A stretch of 64,000 bases of DNA from Brevundimonas pondensis (GCF_017487345.1 NZ_CP062006.1:1990001-2054000), one strand, 5' to 3'. Positions 36,305 through 46,818 are shown, counted from the stretch's first letter. The notes: generated from the letters alone by a model not told the origin. A program made the numbers and translations.

Positions 36305-37413
36305 TGTTGGGTCTCCCCGAGTGTTTCGGCCACGGGCGCGGGCTGTTCCAGGGCGGCGAGCCGTCCCAGGTTGGCCCCGACCTTGGCCATGTAGTCGCTG
36401 CGCGCCAGATCGACGGCGATGCGGATGGCGTTTCCATAACCCTGGGGCGTGGCGCCGCCGTGGCTCTTCACGACGATTCCGTTCAGCCCCAGCAGAGGCC
36501 CGCCGTTGATGGCGTTGGGGTCGATCCTGGCGGCCATGCGCTTCAGCGCCGGCATGGCGATCAGGGCGCCCAGCTTGGCGATCGGGCCCGAGGTCAGAGC
36601 TTCTTTCAACAGCCCCGAAATAAACCGCGCCGTGCCCTCGGCGGTCTTCAGGGCGATATTGCCGGTGAAGCCGTCGGTGACAATCACGTCCACTGTGCCC
36701 TTGGCGATGTCGTCGCCCTCGACGAAGCCGTGATAGTTCAGCGGAATGCCGCCTTCGCGCAGGATGGCGTGGGCCTCGCGCACCTCGTCATGGCCCTTCA
36801 TGTCCTCGGAGCCGACGTTCAGCAGGCCGACGGTGGGCTTGGCCACGCCGTGGACCGCCGCCTGAAAGGCCTCGCCCATGATGGCGAACTCGATCAGTTG
36901 CTTGGCGTCGCTGCCGATATTGGCGCCCACATCCAGAACTGCAGTGTAACCGCGCGTTGTCGGCCAGCTGGCGACGATGGCCGGGCGCTCCAGTCCCGGC
37001 GCCGCCATGCGCAGGATCAGCTTGGAAATGGCCATCAGGGCGCCGGTATTGCCGGCCGACACCGCCGCCGCCGCTTCGCCCGTCTTCACCGCCTCGATGG
37101 CGTTCCACAGGCTGGAGCCCTTGCCCCGGCGCATGGCCTGGGCCGGCTTTTCGTCCATGGCCACGACCTTGTCCGTGTGGCGCACGTCGCAGACGGCGTC
37201 GGTCAGACCGCAGCGCGTCATCTCGGCGCGAATCGCAGCCTCGTCGCCGTGCAGCACGAAACGCAGACCCTCGCCGTCATGCCGCAAGAGATAGTCCTTC
37301 ACGCCGCCGACCACGACCGAGGGACCGTGGTCTCCCCCCATGGCGTCAAGCGAGATCAGTGTTGGGGATGCCAAGTGGAAATGGACTCCGTCGCCGTCTT
37401 GTCGCGGCTTCAT
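36301..37413 (-). CDS. plsX: Phosphate acyltransferase PlsX
   Basis: A 370-residue enzyme making acyl-phosphate from acyl-ACP for phospholipid synthesis. [20 protein letters not shown] is the signature, with MRRGKGSSL and [15 protein letters not shown] further on. The first 16 residues before [10 protein letters not shown] are unusually long, so the start could lie closer. The rpmF gene often found before plsX is absent; DUF177 lies directly upstream. Confidence 0.96.
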   Translation of the reverse strand: MKPRQDGDGVHFHLASPTLISLDAMGGDHGPSVVVGGVKDYLLRHDGEGLRFVLHGDEAAIRAEMTRCGLTDAVCDVRHTDKVVAMDEKPAQAMRRGKGSSLWNAIEAVKTGEAAAAVSAGNTGALMAISKLILRMAAPGLERPAIVASWPTTRGYTAVLDVGANIGSDAKQLIEFAIMGEAFQAAVHGVAKPTVGLLNVGSEDMKGHDEVREAHAILREGGIPLNYHGFVEGDDIAKGTVDVIVTDGFTGNIALKTAEGTARFISGLLKEALTSGPIAKLGALIAMPALKRMAARIDPNAINGGPLLGLNGIVVKSHGGATPQGYGNAIRIAVDLARSDYMAKVGANLGRLAALEQPAPVAETLGETQQ

Positions 37414-37470
37414 ATAGGGATGCAGGACGCAAATGTCGCACCCATGGGATGCAACCAGCCCGACGTCAGG

Positions 37471-38007
37471 TCAACCTTCGTCGGCGCCGTCCTTGGGACG
37501 CAGGGTCTTCAGCACTGCGAAAGGCGAGATTTCGCCAGGTTCCTTGGGCTGCTCGAACACGGCGCCCGGCTTGCGCGGGAACGGGTCCAGGCTCAGCGCC
37601 AGCTGTTCGACGGCGTACTGACCCAGATCCAGGCGACCGTCTTCGATCTGATCTGGCGAATCGTCGTCCAGTTCCAGGTCGATTTCACCTTCGTCTTCCT
37701 CGCCCTCGCGCTCGGTCGCTTCGACCATCTGCACCGAGAACCTGCGATCAACATGGACCGGCAGCGGCTCCAGCGTCAGACCACAGGTCTGGACCGCATC
37801 GGCGATGACACGTCCCTCCATCCGCCAACCCGAAACCGTAGGCATCAGGTTGATGTCGGCTTCGAAGGCGTCGAGCGACTGCAGGTCCAGGGCTCGGGCG
37901 ATACGCTTGCGTGCGTCGGCGTCCGGCGTCAGGCGGCGCTCCAGGCCCGCACCGATCTGATGCAGGCGCAGCGGCTCGCTGAAGGGCAAGGTAGGCAGGT
38001 CGGTCAT
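37471..38007 (-). CDS. DUF177/YceD-family protein
   Basis: A 178-residue acidic protein. DAVQTCGLTLEPLPVHVDRR carries one of the CxxC-like positions (only a single Cys here), followed by the acidic run EGEEDEGEIDLELDDD and DLGQYAVEQLALSLDPFPRK. The family acts in 23S rRNA accumulation in plants and E. coli. ATGA overlap with the chaperone gene upstream. Confidence 0.87.
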   Translation of the reverse strand: MTDLPTLPFSEPLRLHQIGAGLERRLTPDADARKRIARALDLQSLDAFEADINLMPTVSGWRMEGRVIADAVQTCGLTLEPLPVHVDRRFSVQMVEATEREGEEDEGEIDLELDDDSPDQIEDGRLDLGQYAVEQLALSLDPFPRKPGAVFEQPKEPGEISPFAVLKTLRPKDGADEG

Positions 38008-38531
38008 GCGGCGATCTCCGCCCAGGCCGGAGCCCTGGACACGGCTTCAAATGATTGTTGCGCGAGGTTCTGACGCGCGGCCACAGCGTAACGCGCCAGC
38101 GCCAGTCCGGTCGCTGCGTCAGCGCTCTCATAGACATTCTTGGCCAAGGCGGCGGCCAGGGCGTCCACATCCTCGGCGCGCAGCGGGCCTTCATAGGCGC
38201 TCATGCGACCATACAGGGACTCGCCCAGCTTGCGCATCTTCTTGCCGACCGAAACATCGCCTACGCCCAGTTCACGCAGGGTGTGGTCCAGCGATGAGAT
38301 GTAGACGTCGAACAGCTTCTGGGCCGCGACCTCGCCGCGCTCGCCGTCCTGCTTGAGTCGCAGGAACAGAATCAGCACGTGCAAGGTGTAGAGCTCGAAC
38401 CGCGCGTCGATCCGATCAGCCACGCCCAGCGACGTATAAAAGGCCGGTTGGCGAGCCTGTTCGACCGCAAGGGCATACAGGGCGTCACCCTGGCGTTCAT
38501 CGGGCCGTTGTCGGAAGAGATTTCTTAGCAT
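38004..38531 (-). CDS. Ubiquinol-cytochrome c chaperone (CBP3-like)
   Basis: A 175-residue helical protein: ALYALAVEQARQPAFYTSLG and DRIDARFELYTLHVLILFLRL in part, then VGDVSVGKKMRKLGESLYGR. This matches UbiCBP, an assembly factor of cytochrome bc1. It is divergent from bamE and coupled to the DUF177 gene. Confidence 0.88.
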   Translation of the reverse strand: MLRNLFRQRPDERQGDALYALAVEQARQPAFYTSLGVADRIDARFELYTLHVLILFLRLKQDGERGEVAAQKLFDVYISSLDHTLRELGVGDVSVGKKMRKLGESLYGRMSAYEGPLRAEDVDALAAALAKNVYESADAATGLALARYAVAARQNLAQQSFEAVSRAPAWAEIAA

Positions 38532-38600
38532 GATCAGCAGCCCCTTTTTCGCCGCGCCGTTGCACTAGGACGCAGCGCCGGTTAGGTCAAAGACCTTGTT

Positions 38601-39098
38601 ATGCTGAGGCGGACGCTGATGCCCCGAATTACACCGATCTTCGCCGCCGTTGTGCTGGCCGCCGCTGCCGGCGCCTGTGCGCCTACTGTCGCCACCCAGG
38701 GGTTCCAGGCTATCGACGCCAAACCCCAGGACGTGGTGGCGGGCACGGACACTCGCGAAACCGTTCTGGCGCGTCTGGGCTCGCCCTCGACCACCTCGAC
38801 CTTCGAACCCGAGAACGTCTGGTACTACCTGACCCAGACGACCGAGCGCTACACCTACAACAAGGCGCAGGTGTCGCAACGGACCATCACCGAAATCACA
38901 TTCGACAAGGCCGACGGCAAGGTCGCCGCCGTGCGCACCCTGGGTCTTGAGGATGGGCGTCAGGTCGCCATGGAGCGCCGCGAGACGCCGACTCGCGGTC
39001 GCCAGCTGTCGATCATGGAGCAGCTGCTGGGCACCGTCGGTCAGGGCCAACTGCCCCGCACCGAGGACAACGTCCCCGGTCAGCGCCGCCCGGACTAG
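38601..39098 (+). CDS. bamE: Outer membrane assembly lipoprotein BamE (SmpA/OmlA)
   Basis: A 165-residue lipoprotein of the BAM complex that inserts outer membrane proteins. Signal IFAAVVLAAAAGACAP with a lipid cysteine near residue 27, then the SmpA domain with DTRETVLARLGSPSTTS and ENVWYYLTQTTERYTYNKA in part. A C-terminal extension follows. Divergent from the UbiCBP gene, the usual alphaproteobacterial neighbour. Confidence 0.9.
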   Translation: MLRRTLMPRITPIFAAVVLAAAAGACAPTVATQGFQAIDAKPQDVVAGTDTRETVLARLGSPSTTSTFEPENVWYYLTQTTERYTYNKAQVSQRTITEITFDKADGKVAAVRTLGLEDGRQVAMERRETPTRGRQLSIMEQLLGTVGQGQLPRTEDNVPGQRRPD

Positions 39099-39120
39099 GT
39101 TTTCTACCGAAGAAGAATCA

Positions 39121-39151
39121 GGCCCCGGGGAGCAATCCCCGGGGCCTTTTT
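39121..39151 (+). terminator. Rho-independent terminator after bamE
   Basis: Perfect 10-bp stem GGCCCCGGGG / CCCCGGGGCC, loop AGCAAT, then TTTTT. Confidence 0.95.
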
Positions 39152-39153
39152 CG

Positions 39154-41304
39154 TCAGACGATCTTCCCGCTGGCCAATACCGCCAGCAGCAGAAGCGCCA
39201 CGATATTGGTGATCTTGATCATCGGGTTCACCGCCGGACCAGAAGTGTCCTTGTAGGGATCACCCACAGTGTCGCCGGTGACGGCGGCCTTGTGGGCCTC
39301 CGAACCCTTGCCGTGGACCACGCCATTCTTGTCGGTGAAGCCTTCCTCGATCAGCTTCTTGGCGTTGTCCCAGGCGCCGCCGCCCGAGGTCATCGAGATG
39401 GCCACGAACAGGCCGGTCACGATCACGCCCATCAGCATGGCTCCCAGGGCGGCGAAGGCGTTGGCCTTGTCCGGCTGAATGAACAGCACCACCAGGAACA
39501 GGACGATCGGCGACAGCACCGGCAACAGGCTGGGCACGATCATCTCGCGGATGGCCGCGCTGGTCAGGATGTCCACGGCCTTGCCGTATTCCGGCTTGGT
39601 CTGGAAGGTCATGATGCCGGGGTTCTCGCGGAACTGTCGACGGACCTCGGCCACGACGGCCTCGGCCGCGCGCCCCACCGCCGTCATCGACATGCCGCCG
39701 AACAGGAAGGGCAGCAGCCCCCCGAACAACAGGCCCACGACGACGTAGGGGTTGGACAGGTCAAACGCGACCGCACCCATCCCGTGGAAGAAGCTGCCGG
39801 GCGTCGCCTCGGCCGAGAAATGCTTCAGGTCTTCCACATAGGCGGCGAAAAGGACCAGAGCGCCCAGGCCTGCCGAACCGATGGCGTAGCCCTTGGTCAC
39901 GGCCTTGGTGGTGTTGCCCACGGCGTCCAGGGCGTCGGTCGAGACGCGCACTTCCGGCGGCAGCCCCGCCATCTCGGCGATGCCGCCCGCGTTGTCGGTG
40001 ACCGGACCAAAGGCGTCCAGGGCCACGATCATCCCCGCCACGCCCAGCATGGTCGTGGTGGCGATGGCGATGCCGAACAGGCCCGCCAGCTGGAAGGCCG
40101 CAACGATGCCGACGATGATGGTCAGAGCCGGAAGCGCCGTGGATTCCAGCGACACGGCCAGACCCTGGATCACGTTGGTGCCGTGCCCCGAGACCGAGGC
40201 GTTGGCCACCGACTTGACCGGACGGAAGCCCGTGCCGGTGTAGAACTCGGTGATGACCACGATGGCCGCCGTGACCAGCAGGCCGACGACACCGGCCCAG
40301 AACAGGTTCATCGGCTGGATCAGCAGCCCGCCGGATGTCTCGACCGCGCCGGGCAGCAGGGAGGTGATCACCCACCAGACCGCCCCCACAGACAGGACGC
40401 CCGTCACGATCAGCCCCTGATAGAGAGCTCCCATGATGTTGCCGCTCTTGCCCAGCCGGACGAAGAAGGAGCCGATGATCGAGGTCACGATGCAGATGCC
40501 GCAGATCGCCAGCGGCAGCAGCATCATCACTTCGACATAGGGCTGGTTGCGGAAGAAGATGGCCGCCAGGACCATGGTGGCCACGGTCGTGACCGCATAG
40601 GTCTCGAACAGGTCGGCGGCCATACCGGCGCAGTCGCCGACGTTGTCGCCCACGTTGTCGGCGATGGTGGCGGCGTTGCGGGGATCATCCTCGGGGATGC
40701 CGGCCTCAACCTTGCCTACCATGTCGCCGCCCACGTCGGCGCCCTTGGTGAAGATGCCGCCGCCCAGTCGCGCGAAGATGGAGATCAGCGAGGCGCCGAA
40801 GCCCAAAGCCACCAAGCCGTCAACGACCGTGCGGCTGGTGGGCTCGAAGCCCATGCCCTGGGTCATGAAGGCGTAGTAGCCCGACACGCCCAGAAGCGCG
40901 CCGCCCGCCACGAACATGCCGGTGATGGCCCCCGAGCGGAACGCCAGGTCCAGCCCCTTGGACAGGCTTTCAGAGGCCGCCTGGGCCGTGCGCACATTGG
41001 CCCGCACCGAGATCAGCATCCCGGCGAACCCGGCCGCGCCCGACAGCACCGCCCCGATCAGGAACCCGAGCGCAGCCCAGGGCCCGATAAGCAAAAAGGC
41101 CGCGACCAAGATCACGACCCCCACCATACCAATCGTTGTGTACTGACGCTTCAGATAGGCCGAAGCCCCTTCCTGAATCGCCGCTGCGATCTCTCGCATC
41201 CTGTCGTTACCAGTGCCGGCCTTCATCAGGGCGGCGGTCTGGACGGCGCCGTAAAGCACCCCCAGCGCGCCGGCCGCGATGACCAGCCATAGATAGTTCG
41301 TCAT
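39154..41304 (-). CDS. hppA: K+-independent H+-translocating pyrophosphatase
   Basis: A 716-residue, 16-helix inner membrane pump that uses pyrophosphate to export or move protons. The PPi site motifs are visible ([20 protein letters not shown] in part, [20 protein letters not shown] in part). The GNTTKA stretch has Lys where K+-dependent enzymes have Ala, placing it in the K+-independent class. Start at 41304 (MTNYLWLV), not 41334. Convergent with bamE, separated by its terminator. Confidence 0.96.
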   Translation of the reverse strand: MTNYLWLVIAAGALGVLYGAVQTAALMKAGTGNDRMREIAAAIQEGASAYLKRQYTTIGMVGVVILVAAFLLIGPWAALGFLIGAVLSGAAGFAGMLISVRANVRTAQAASESLSKGLDLAFRSGAITGMFVAGGALLGVSGYYAFMTQGMGFEPTSRTVVDGLVALGFGASLISIFARLGGGIFTKGADVGGDMVGKVEAGIPEDDPRNAATIADNVGDNVGDCAGMAADLFETYAVTTVATMVLAAIFFRNQPYVEVMMLLPLAICGICIVTSIIGSFFVRLGKSGNIMGALYQGLIVTGVLSVGAVWWVITSLLPGAVETSGGLLIQPMNLFWAGVVGLLVTAAIVVITEFYTGTGFRPVKSVANASVSGHGTNVIQGLAVSLESTALPALTIIVGIVAAFQLAGLFGIAIATTTMLGVAGMIVALDAFGPVTDNAGGIAEMAGLPPEVRVSTDALDAVGNTTKAVTKGYAIGSAGLGALVLFAAYVEDLKHFSAEATPGSFFHGMGAVAFDLSNPYVVVGLLFGGLLPFLFGGMSMTAVGRAAEAVVAEVRRQFRENPGIMTFQTKPEYGKAVDILTSAAIREMIVPSLLPVLSPIVLFLVVLFIQPDKANAFAALGAMLMGVIVTGLFVAISMTSGGGAWDNAKKLIEEGFTDKNGVVHGKGSEAHKAAVTGDTVGDPYKDTSGPAVNPMIKITNIVALLLLAVLASGKIV

Positions 41305-41485
41305 GGCGTTTCCAAGCCCTTGTGCAACAAGCACACGGATCCTTGGCGCGGGCGGGCTTTGCGCCTCTCACCGCCTTCCGGTCCCCCCGTGCGCCTACGG
41401 ACGCAACCTCACGTCCCCCGGGAATTGCGGCTTAACAGTGGCAAATGCGACGACGTGAAGCAACAGCGGTTTCTCAAGCTGCGCT

Positions 41486-41911
41486 TCAGACGCCCTGCAT
41501 CCCCGTGCGGCGGCGCGGGGTCTGGCTGACGACCTCGACACGGGTCACGGCGCCGCGCCCGACCAGGGTCGCAGCCGAACGGATCAGGCTGGCGCTCAGG
41601 GCTGCTGTATCCAACGCCACCCAGGTATCGGGCAAGACGAATGGCGTGCGATGCCCGGCCCGGACCAGGGCGTCACGCAGCCAGGCCTCCTTGGCCCGCA
41701 CCGCCTCGACCGTGTGACCAGCCCCAAGGTGCAGCTTCAACACGATGAAGACGTAGTTCCGCACCCGCCCTTCCGTAATGATCGGCAGGCCGACCCCGGT
41801 CATGTTGACGACCGCCGCAGCCGGTGCGGCCTTCTCGCCAGCCTGCACGCCTCCAGCCGCCGCAGAGGCGGTCAGAAGGGCTCCAGCCTGGATCAGGGCG
41901 CGTCGTTGCAT
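41486..41911 (-). CDS. Exported protein of unknown function
   Basis: A 141-residue protein with a Tat-like or Sec signal (QRRALIQAGALLTASAAAGG) and a small domain containing EGRVRNYVFIVLKLHLGAG and VRAKEAWLRDALVRAGHRTP. The layout, one strand followed by a helix, loosely recalls FliL-like domains, but I do not assign a family. It lies between hppA and thiL with no overlap. Confidence 0.65.
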   Translation of the reverse strand: MQRRALIQAGALLTASAAAGGVQAGEKAAPAAAVVNMTGVGLPIITEGRVRNYVFIVLKLHLGAGHTVEAVRAKEAWLRDALVRAGHRTPFVLPDTWVALDTAALSASLIRSAATLVGRGAVTRVEVVSQTPRRRTGMQGV

Positions 41912-41949
41912 GAGATCACTCTGCCCTTCCCCGGTTAGGATTCCGTTGC

Positions 41950-42939
41950 CTAGTCGTGGGTCCAGCCGATGCGGGTCGGGGTGATTTCCTGGCCGAGGTG
42001 ACGGACAAGCGTGCCCTTGCCCTCGACCACTCGGCCGATACGGGTCAGGCGCAGGTGGCGGCGTTCGGCCTCGCGACGCAGGGCGTTCTCGGCGCCAGCG
42101 GGGACGGTCAGGACGATCTCATAGTCGTCACCGCCAGTGGCCAGAAGCTCCAGCGCGCCCTGCGGGTCGACACGACTGTCCAGCCAGGCCTGGGCCGCCG
42201 CCGACAGAGGCAGGACTTCCAGATCCAGCTCGAGGCCCACGCCGCTGGCCTCGGCGATGTGGCCGGCGTCGGCCAGCAGGCCGTCGGAGACGTCGGCGCT
42301 GGCGGTGGCCAGGCCGCGCACCACGGGGGCAAACTCGACGCGGGGCATGGGGGTGCGATAGGCGGCCTCCAGCGCGTCCATGCGCTCGGGCTCCAGCGAC
42401 AGGGCGCCTTGCACCGCCTGAAGCCCCAGCCAGCCGTCGCCGATCGTGCCCGTGACAAAGACCAGGTCGCCGGGCCGCGCCCCGCCCCGGCTGACGGTCG
42501 AGGACGAGGGCGCCCAGCCCATCAGGGTGGCCGAAAAGCTGGCCGGCCCCGGCGTCTTCACCGTGTCGCCGCCCAGAAGGGAAATGTCGAAGATGGCCTG
42601 ATCCCGCCGCAGCCCGGCGACAAAGGCCTCGCGCTCGGGCCAGCCGCAGCGTTCGGACCAGTGGCAGGCCAGAAGATAGCCGAAGGGTTCGGCCCCCTTG
42701 GCGGCCAGGTCGGACAGGTTCACGCGCAGCAGCTTCTGCGCCACCGTGTCCAGCGGATCGTCGGGCAGAAAGTGGACGCCCTCGATGATGGCGTCCTTGG
42801 TCAGAACCAGATCATGCCCCGGACGCGAGGGCAGCACAGCCACGTCGTCGGCCAGCCCCCTCGCCCATTCCGGGTGCGCCAGCGGCTTCAGAAGCCGCTG
42901 GATGGTCTCGAATTCGCCAGCGACGTCAATCGCGGGCAT
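41950..42939 (-). CDS. thiL: Thiamine-monophosphate kinase
   Basis: A 329-residue ATP-dependent kinase producing thiamine pyrophosphate. [24 protein letters not shown] in part, [20 protein letters not shown] and [13 protein letters not shown] are family motifs with metal-binding aspartates. It overlaps nusB by 14 bases at the end of the rib operon. Confidence 0.95.
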   Translation of the reverse strand: MPAIDVAGEFETIQRLLKPLAHPEWARGLADDVAVLPSRPGHDLVLTKDAIIEGVHFLPDDPLDTVAQKLLRVNLSDLAAKGAEPFGYLLACHWSERCGWPEREAFVAGLRRDQAIFDISLLGGDTVKTPGPASFSATLMGWAPSSSTVSRGGARPGDLVFVTGTIGDGWLGLQAVQGALSLEPERMDALEAAYRTPMPRVEFAPVVRGLATASADVSDGLLADAGHIAEASGVGLELDLEVLPLSAAAQAWLDSRVDPQGALELLATGGDDYEIVLTVPAGAENALRREAERRHLRLTRIGRVVEGKGTLVRHLGQEITPTRIGWTHD

Positions 42940-43465
42940 CGCGCGCCACGCCGTCCAGCGCCGCGTTCACGAACTTCGCCTCCGCATCGTCGAAGAAGGC
43001 CTTGGCCAGTTCGACATATTCGTCGATCACGATTTCACGCGGCACGTCGGGCTTCGACTTCAGCTCCCAGGCGCCGCAGCGCAGCAGGGCGCGAAGCGTG
43101 GCGTCCAGACGTTCCATCCGCCAGTTGGAGGCCAGACGCGCCTTGACCGCCTCGTCGATACCGCGCTGATCCTCGACCACGCCGTGAACAATGTCCGAGA
43201 ACCAGTCTTCGTCAGCCTCGGCCAGAGGCGCGCCGTCGATGTCGGCGTCAAAGCGGTGATTGCGGAATTCCTTGACGACGACTTCAACGCCCTCGCCCGC
43301 CAGTTCCATCTGATAGAGGGCCTGAACGGCGGCCAGACGGGCGACCGTGCGGGCGCGGCGCTGACGCGAGGTCAGTTGCGGTTCGGCGCGGGCTTTGTCG
43401 GCCTCGGCCAGTTGCGCCATGACTTCGGCGACGGTGGCCGGGGTGGTGTTGGTCGGCTCGGTCAC
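42926..43465 (-). CDS. nusB: Transcription antitermination factor NusB
   Basis: A 179-residue helical protein binding boxA RNA in rRNA transcription. A 35-residue Thr/Ala-rich N-terminal extension precedes [20 protein letters not shown]; the C-terminal part has [27 protein letters not shown] in part. It overlaps ribH by ATGA; nusB after ribH is the usual order. Confidence 0.95.
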   Translation of the reverse strand: MTEPTNTTPATVAEVMAQLAEADKARAEPQLTSRQRRARTVARLAAVQALYQMELAGEGVEVVVKEFRNHRFDADIDGAPLAEADEDWFSDIVHGVVEDQRGIDEAVKARLASNWRMERLDATLRALLRCGAWELKSKPDVPREIVIDEYVELAKAFFDDAEAKFVNAALDGVARDARD

Positions 43466-43923
43466 GAGGCCAGTCCTCCGCGCAGGCGCTTGCGCAGCGC
43501 GATCAGGTCCAGACAGGCGCGAGCGGCGCCGCCACCCTTGTCGCCTTCGCTCATCCGGGCGCGCGCCCAGGTCTGCTCTTCGTCTTCGGTCGTCAGGATG
43601 CCATTGCCGATGGCCAGACCCTTGAGGCCCAGATGCATGATGCCGGCGGCCGACTGATCCGAGACGATCTCGAAGTGATAGGTCTCGCCGCGGATCACGC
43701 AGCCCAGGGCCACATAGCCGTCGTAACGGGGCGCCGTCGGGAAACGGCCGGCCTCCTCGGCCAGGGCGATGGCGGTCGGAACCTCAAGGGCGCCGGGCAC
43801 GGTGACGACGTCGAACTGCACGCCTTGCGCGCGCAGGGCGTCCTTGGCCCCTTCCAGAAGGGCGTCGGCCAGATCGTCGTAGTAACGCGCCTCGACGATC
43901 AGGACGCGGGTGGGGTCGTTCAG
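43462..43923 (-). CDS. ribH: 6,7-dimethyl-8-ribityllumazine synthase, apparent CTG start
   Basis: A 153-residue enzyme condensing the ribityl-pyrimidine with dihydroxybutanone phosphate. [28 protein letters not shown] and LTTEDEEQ are conserved. The essential N-terminal strand [20 protein letters not shown] lies upstream of the first GTG (43821), and the only fitting initiator is CTG at 43923, overlapping the stop of the upstream gene as CTGA with GGAG nine bases earlier. Second gene of four coupled rib genes. Confidence 0.88.
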   Translation of the reverse strand: MNDPTRVLIVEARYYDDLADALLEGAKDALRAQGVQFDVVTVPGALEVPTAIALAEEAGRFPTAPRYDGYVALGCVIRGETYHFEIVSDQSAAGIMHLGLKGLAIGNGILTTEDEEQTWARARMSEGDKGGGAARACLDLIALRKRLRGGLAS

Positions 43924-45056
43924 GATTGGTCTTCTCCGTCCATGTCGCGCCAGCCCACGATGCGCAGGCCGTAGCCTTCAAGCGCCGTCGGATTGGGCCG
44001 CGTCGAACTCATCACGATCATGTCTTTAACGCCAAGGTCGAGCAGAATCTGGGCGCCGACGCCATAGGCTTTCAGCGAACGATCCACGGCGGTCGGTTTA
44101 TCCGCCCCGCCCAGACGTTCGGCCAGGCCGTGCAGGCCCGGATCACGCAGGAAGACCACGACGCCGGGACCGTCATTGGCGGTCAGAGCCTGCATCGCCT
44201 TCGGAATATAGTCCTGACGCGCCTCGACATGGCCCAGCAGGTCGGCGGCGAAGTCGATCTGGTGCATCCGCACCACGGTCGGCTTGGTCGGGTCGATGTC
44301 ACCGCGCACCAGGGCGATGTGTTCGGCGCCTTCGATGGTGTTGCGGTACAGGATCAGCTTGAACGGCCCGCCGTGGACGCTCTCAAACGGGGTCTCCAGC
44401 GTGCGCTCGACAAAGCGTTCGGTGCGGCGGCGATAGGCGATCAGGTCGGCGATGGTGCCGATCTTCAGGCCGTGCAGCTGGGCAAAGGCGATCAGGTCGG
44501 GCATCCGCGCCATCTCGCCGTCGTCCTTGATGATCTCGCAGATCACGCCCGACGGGTTCAGGCCGGCCATACGGCTGATGTCGACGGCGGCCTCGGTGTG
44601 GCCGGCGCGGACCAGAACCCCGCCGTCGCGCGCGACCAGAGGGAAGATGTGGCCCGGCGAAACGATGTCGTCCACGCCCCGCGTCGGGTCGGTCGCGACC
44701 TGAATCGTGTGGGAACGGTCGGCGGCCGAGATGCCGGTCGTCACACCTTCCCTGGCCTCGATCGAGACGGTGAAAGCTGTCTTCATGCTCTCGCGATTGT
44801 CGGCGGCCATCGGCGGCAGGCGCAGCTGACGGGCGCGGTCGCCGGTCACGGCCAGACAGACCAGGCCGCGGGCATAGCGAATCATGAAATTGATCTGGTC
44901 CGGCGTGGCGAACTGGGCCGGAATGACGATGTCGCCCTCGTTCTCGCGATCCTCGGCGTCCACCAGGATGTAGGGACGGCCGTTGCGGGCGTCCTCGAGA
45001 ATGTCCTCGATCGGGCTGATCGGGCTGTCGGTATTGTGGACGGCCAGTTTCATCAT
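43920..45056 (-). CDS. ribB: 3,4-dihydroxy-2-butanone 4-phosphate synthase with degenerate GTP cyclohydrolase II domain
   Basis: A 378-residue RibBA-type protein. The RibB half (to about residue 205) is intact: [41 protein letters not shown]. The RibA half has no cysteine at all; the zinc motif C-x2-GD-x2-GS-x-RCDCG is replaced by [18 protein letters not shown]. It should therefore not make the GTP-derived precursor, as in proteins called RibBX. ATG at 45056 overlaps the ribE stop; the second ATG at 45053 is possible. Confidence 0.92.
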   Translation of the reverse strand: MMKLAVHNTDSPISPIEDILEDARNGRPYILVDAEDRENEGDIVIPAQFATPDQINFMIRYARGLVCLAVTGDRARQLRLPPMAADNRESMKTAFTVSIEAREGVTTGISAADRSHTIQVATDPTRGVDDIVSPGHIFPLVARDGGVLVRAGHTEAAVDISRMAGLNPSGVICEIIKDDGEMARMPDLIAFAQLHGLKIGTIADLIAYRRRTERFVERTLETPFESVHGGPFKLILYRNTIEGAEHIALVRGDIDPTKPTVVRMHQIDFAADLLGHVEARQDYIPKAMQALTANDGPGVVVFLRDPGLHGLAERLGGADKPTAVDRSLKAYGVGAQILLDLGVKDMIVMSSTRPNPTALEGYGLRIVGWRDMDGEDQS

Positions 45057-45643
45057 GCGGTCTCCTGCCACCGCGCGAGGTAGCGCGCCAGCATGTCGAT
45101 CTCCAGGTTGACCCTGTCGCCGACCTTAAGGCCGCCGAGCGTGGTCGCATCCCACGTATGCGGAATGATGTTCAAGTCGAAGCGGCGCTCTTGCACCCCA
45201 TTCACCGTCAGGGAAACCCCATCGACGGTGATTGAGCCTTTCGGGGCGATAAATCGGTGCAACGGGGCCGGCGCCTCGATCACGATACGGTGCGATCCGC
45301 CTTCGGGCGTGATGGAGATGACCTCGCCCAGACCATCGACGTGACCCGAGACGATATGGCCGCCCAGTTCGTCGCCCAGCTTGGCCGCGCGCTCCAGATT
45401 GACGCGGGTGTTCTCGGCCCAGTCGCCCAGCTTGGTCTTGGACAGGGTCTCGCCCGAGACCTCGACCGCGAACCAGCCCTCGCCCTTCTCAGTCACCGTC
45501 AGGCAGCAGCCCGCGTGGCTGATGGAGGCGCCGAGGTCGATGCTCGCCGTGTCCCACACGGTCTCGATCTCATAGCGACGGTCGCGGTCGGTTTGGCGGA
45601 CGCTGCGGACGCGGCCGATGTCGGTGACGATGCCGGTGAACAT
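45053..45643 (-). CDS. ribE: Riboflavin synthase, alpha subunit
   Basis: A 196-residue enzyme with two lumazine-binding repeats (MFTGIVTDIGRV, SHAGCCLTV; LGGHIVSGHVDGLG, SLTVNGVQ). It dismutates lumazine to riboflavin. The 75 bases upstream hold a 44-base element that recurs before gor. It overlaps ribB by 4 bases. Confidence 0.96.
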   Translation of the reverse strand: MFTGIVTDIGRVRSVRQTDRDRRYEIETVWDTASIDLGASISHAGCCLTVTEKGEGWFAVEVSGETLSKTKLGDWAENTRVNLERAAKLGDELGGHIVSGHVDGLGEVISITPEGGSHRIVIEAPAPLHRFIAPKGSITVDGVSLTVNGVQERRFDLNIIPHTWDATTLGGLKVGDRVNLEIDMLARYLARWQETA

Positions 45644-45661
45644 GAAAGCTCCGGTCCCTTC

Positions 45662-45705
45662 GGACCCAAAAAACAGAGTCTAATTAGTCTAATTCGTCTG
45701 AAATC
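45662..45705 (-). promoter_or_regulatory. Shared leader element, ribE copy
   Basis: 44 bases matching 39 of 44 with the copy at 55079-55122. On the minus strand it reads three 9-base units AGACGAATT, AGACTAATT, AGACTCTG, then TTTTTT and GGGTCC. It ends 18 bases before the ribE ATG. The GACTC/GGGTC arms can still pair through one G-T pair. Confidence 0.6.
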
Positions 45706-45718
45706 GACCGAGGGGCCG

Positions 45719-46345
45719 TCACGCACGCGCGTAGCGTTCCCACAGGTCGTCTCCGACAGGCTCGACGCCCAGACGACGGAACTTGGGGGCGTCGGCCAGC
45801 TTTGCAAGCGCCAGAGAGGCGACGCAGGGCCTGCCCTCCCCGCCCAGCAGGATCGGGGCGCGGAACCATTCGATGGCGTCCACTGCGCCCGCCTGCAGGA
45901 AGGAGGCGGCGACCCGGCCTCCGCCCTCGATCAGCAAAGAGGCGACGCCGCGCGCGGTCAAGGCGTCCAGGACGGCGGCGATGGCGGGACGACCGTCGTC
46001 GTCAACGACGGCGATGACTTCGGCCTGACCGATGGCGTGGGGCGCAGTGGTCGTCAGGATCAGGGTGTTGCCGCTGGCGACCCTGGCCGTCGCGGGGGTG
46101 CGCAGGCGGCTATCGAGGACGACGCGAAGCGGATGCGGCCCGGCGTAGTCAGGAAGACGCACGGTCAGTTCGGGATCATCCGCCAGCATCGTCTCGACGC
46201 CGACCAGGATGGCGTCATGGGACGCGCGCAGGCGGTGGCCCTGTTGACGGGCCTCCGGTCCGGTGATCCACTGGCTTTCGCCGGACGCCGTGGCGATGCG
46301 GCCGTCCAGCGACGTGGCCAGCTTAAGCGTGACGCGCGGGCGCAT
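45719..46345 (-). CDS. ribD: RibD-type reductase domain, without deaminase
   Basis: A 208-residue protein equal to the C-terminal half of RibD (5-amino-6-(5-phosphoribosylamino)uracil reductase): VTLKLATSLDGRIATASGES, SHDAILVGVETMLADDPELT, LLIEGGGRVAASFL. The zinc deaminase half that normally precedes it is absent; the upstream base is the nrdR stop. The deaminase must be encoded elsewhere, or the protein may have another role. Confidence 0.85.
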   Translation of the reverse strand: MRPRVTLKLATSLDGRIATASGESQWITGPEARQQGHRLRASHDAILVGVETMLADDPELTVRLPDYAGPHPLRVVLDSRLRTPATARVASGNTLILTTTAPHAIGQAEVIAVVDDDGRPAIAAVLDALTARGVASLLIEGGGRVAASFLQAGAVDAIEWFRAPILLGGEGRPCVASLALAKLADAPKFRRLGVEPVGDDLWERYARA

Positions 46346-46818
46346 CAGTCCTGGCCGGACTTGGTCTCGTCGAAGCCTTCGTCGCCCAGGAACTTGGCGA
46401 AGTCGCCCGTGTGGCGGAAGTCCTTATAGACCGAGGCGTAGCGGACGTAGGCGACCTCATCGACCGACTTCAGCGCCTTCATGATGAAGTCGCCGACGAT
46501 GTGAGACGGGATCTCGGTCTCGCCCAAGCTTTCCAGCTGGCGCACGATGCGGCTGACCAGCAGCTCGACCTGATCGGGCTGCACGGGACGTTTCCTCAGG
46601 GCGATGCCCAGAGAACGCTCCAGCTTGTCGCGGTCGAAGGGGGTGCGGCGGCCGTTCCGTTTCAGGATGACCAGTTCACGCAGCTGCACCCGCTCGAAGG
46701 TGGTGAAGCGCCCGTTGCACTGCGGGCACGACCGACGGCGGCGGATGGCCGCGCCGTCATCAGACGGGCGGCTGTCCTTGACCTGGGTGTCGGCGTTTCC
46801 GCAGAAGGGGCACTTCAT
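46345..46818 (-). CDS. nrdR: Ribonucleotide reductase regulator NrdR
   Basis: A 157-residue repressor. Zinc ribbon C3-x2-C6 in MKCPFCGN and [14 protein letters not shown], then an ATP-cone domain ([20 protein letters not shown] in part). It binds NrdR boxes near nrd genes. Located between glyA and ribD, as in many alphaproteobacteria. Confidence 0.97.
   Translation of the reverse strand: MKCPFCGNADTQVKDSRPSDDGAAIRRRRSCPQCNGRFTTFERVQLRELVILKRNGRRTPFDRDKLERSLGIALRKRPVQPDQVELLVSRIVRQLESLGETEIPSHIVGDFIMKALKSVDEVAYVRYASVYKDFRHTGDFAKFLGDEGFDETKSGQD

Noticed and set aside
38947..41292. 781-residue open frame on the plus strand opposite hppA
   Set aside because: Antisense shadow caused by GC-rich codon bias; the minus strand encodes a complete pyrophosphatase. 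Similar long shadows opposite egtBD, recJ, phaC, gor and glmU were dropped for the same reason.
45644..45718. FMN riboswitch before ribE
   Set aside because: The 75-base gap is too short and lacks the conserved RFN cores; the repeated 44-base element is something else.
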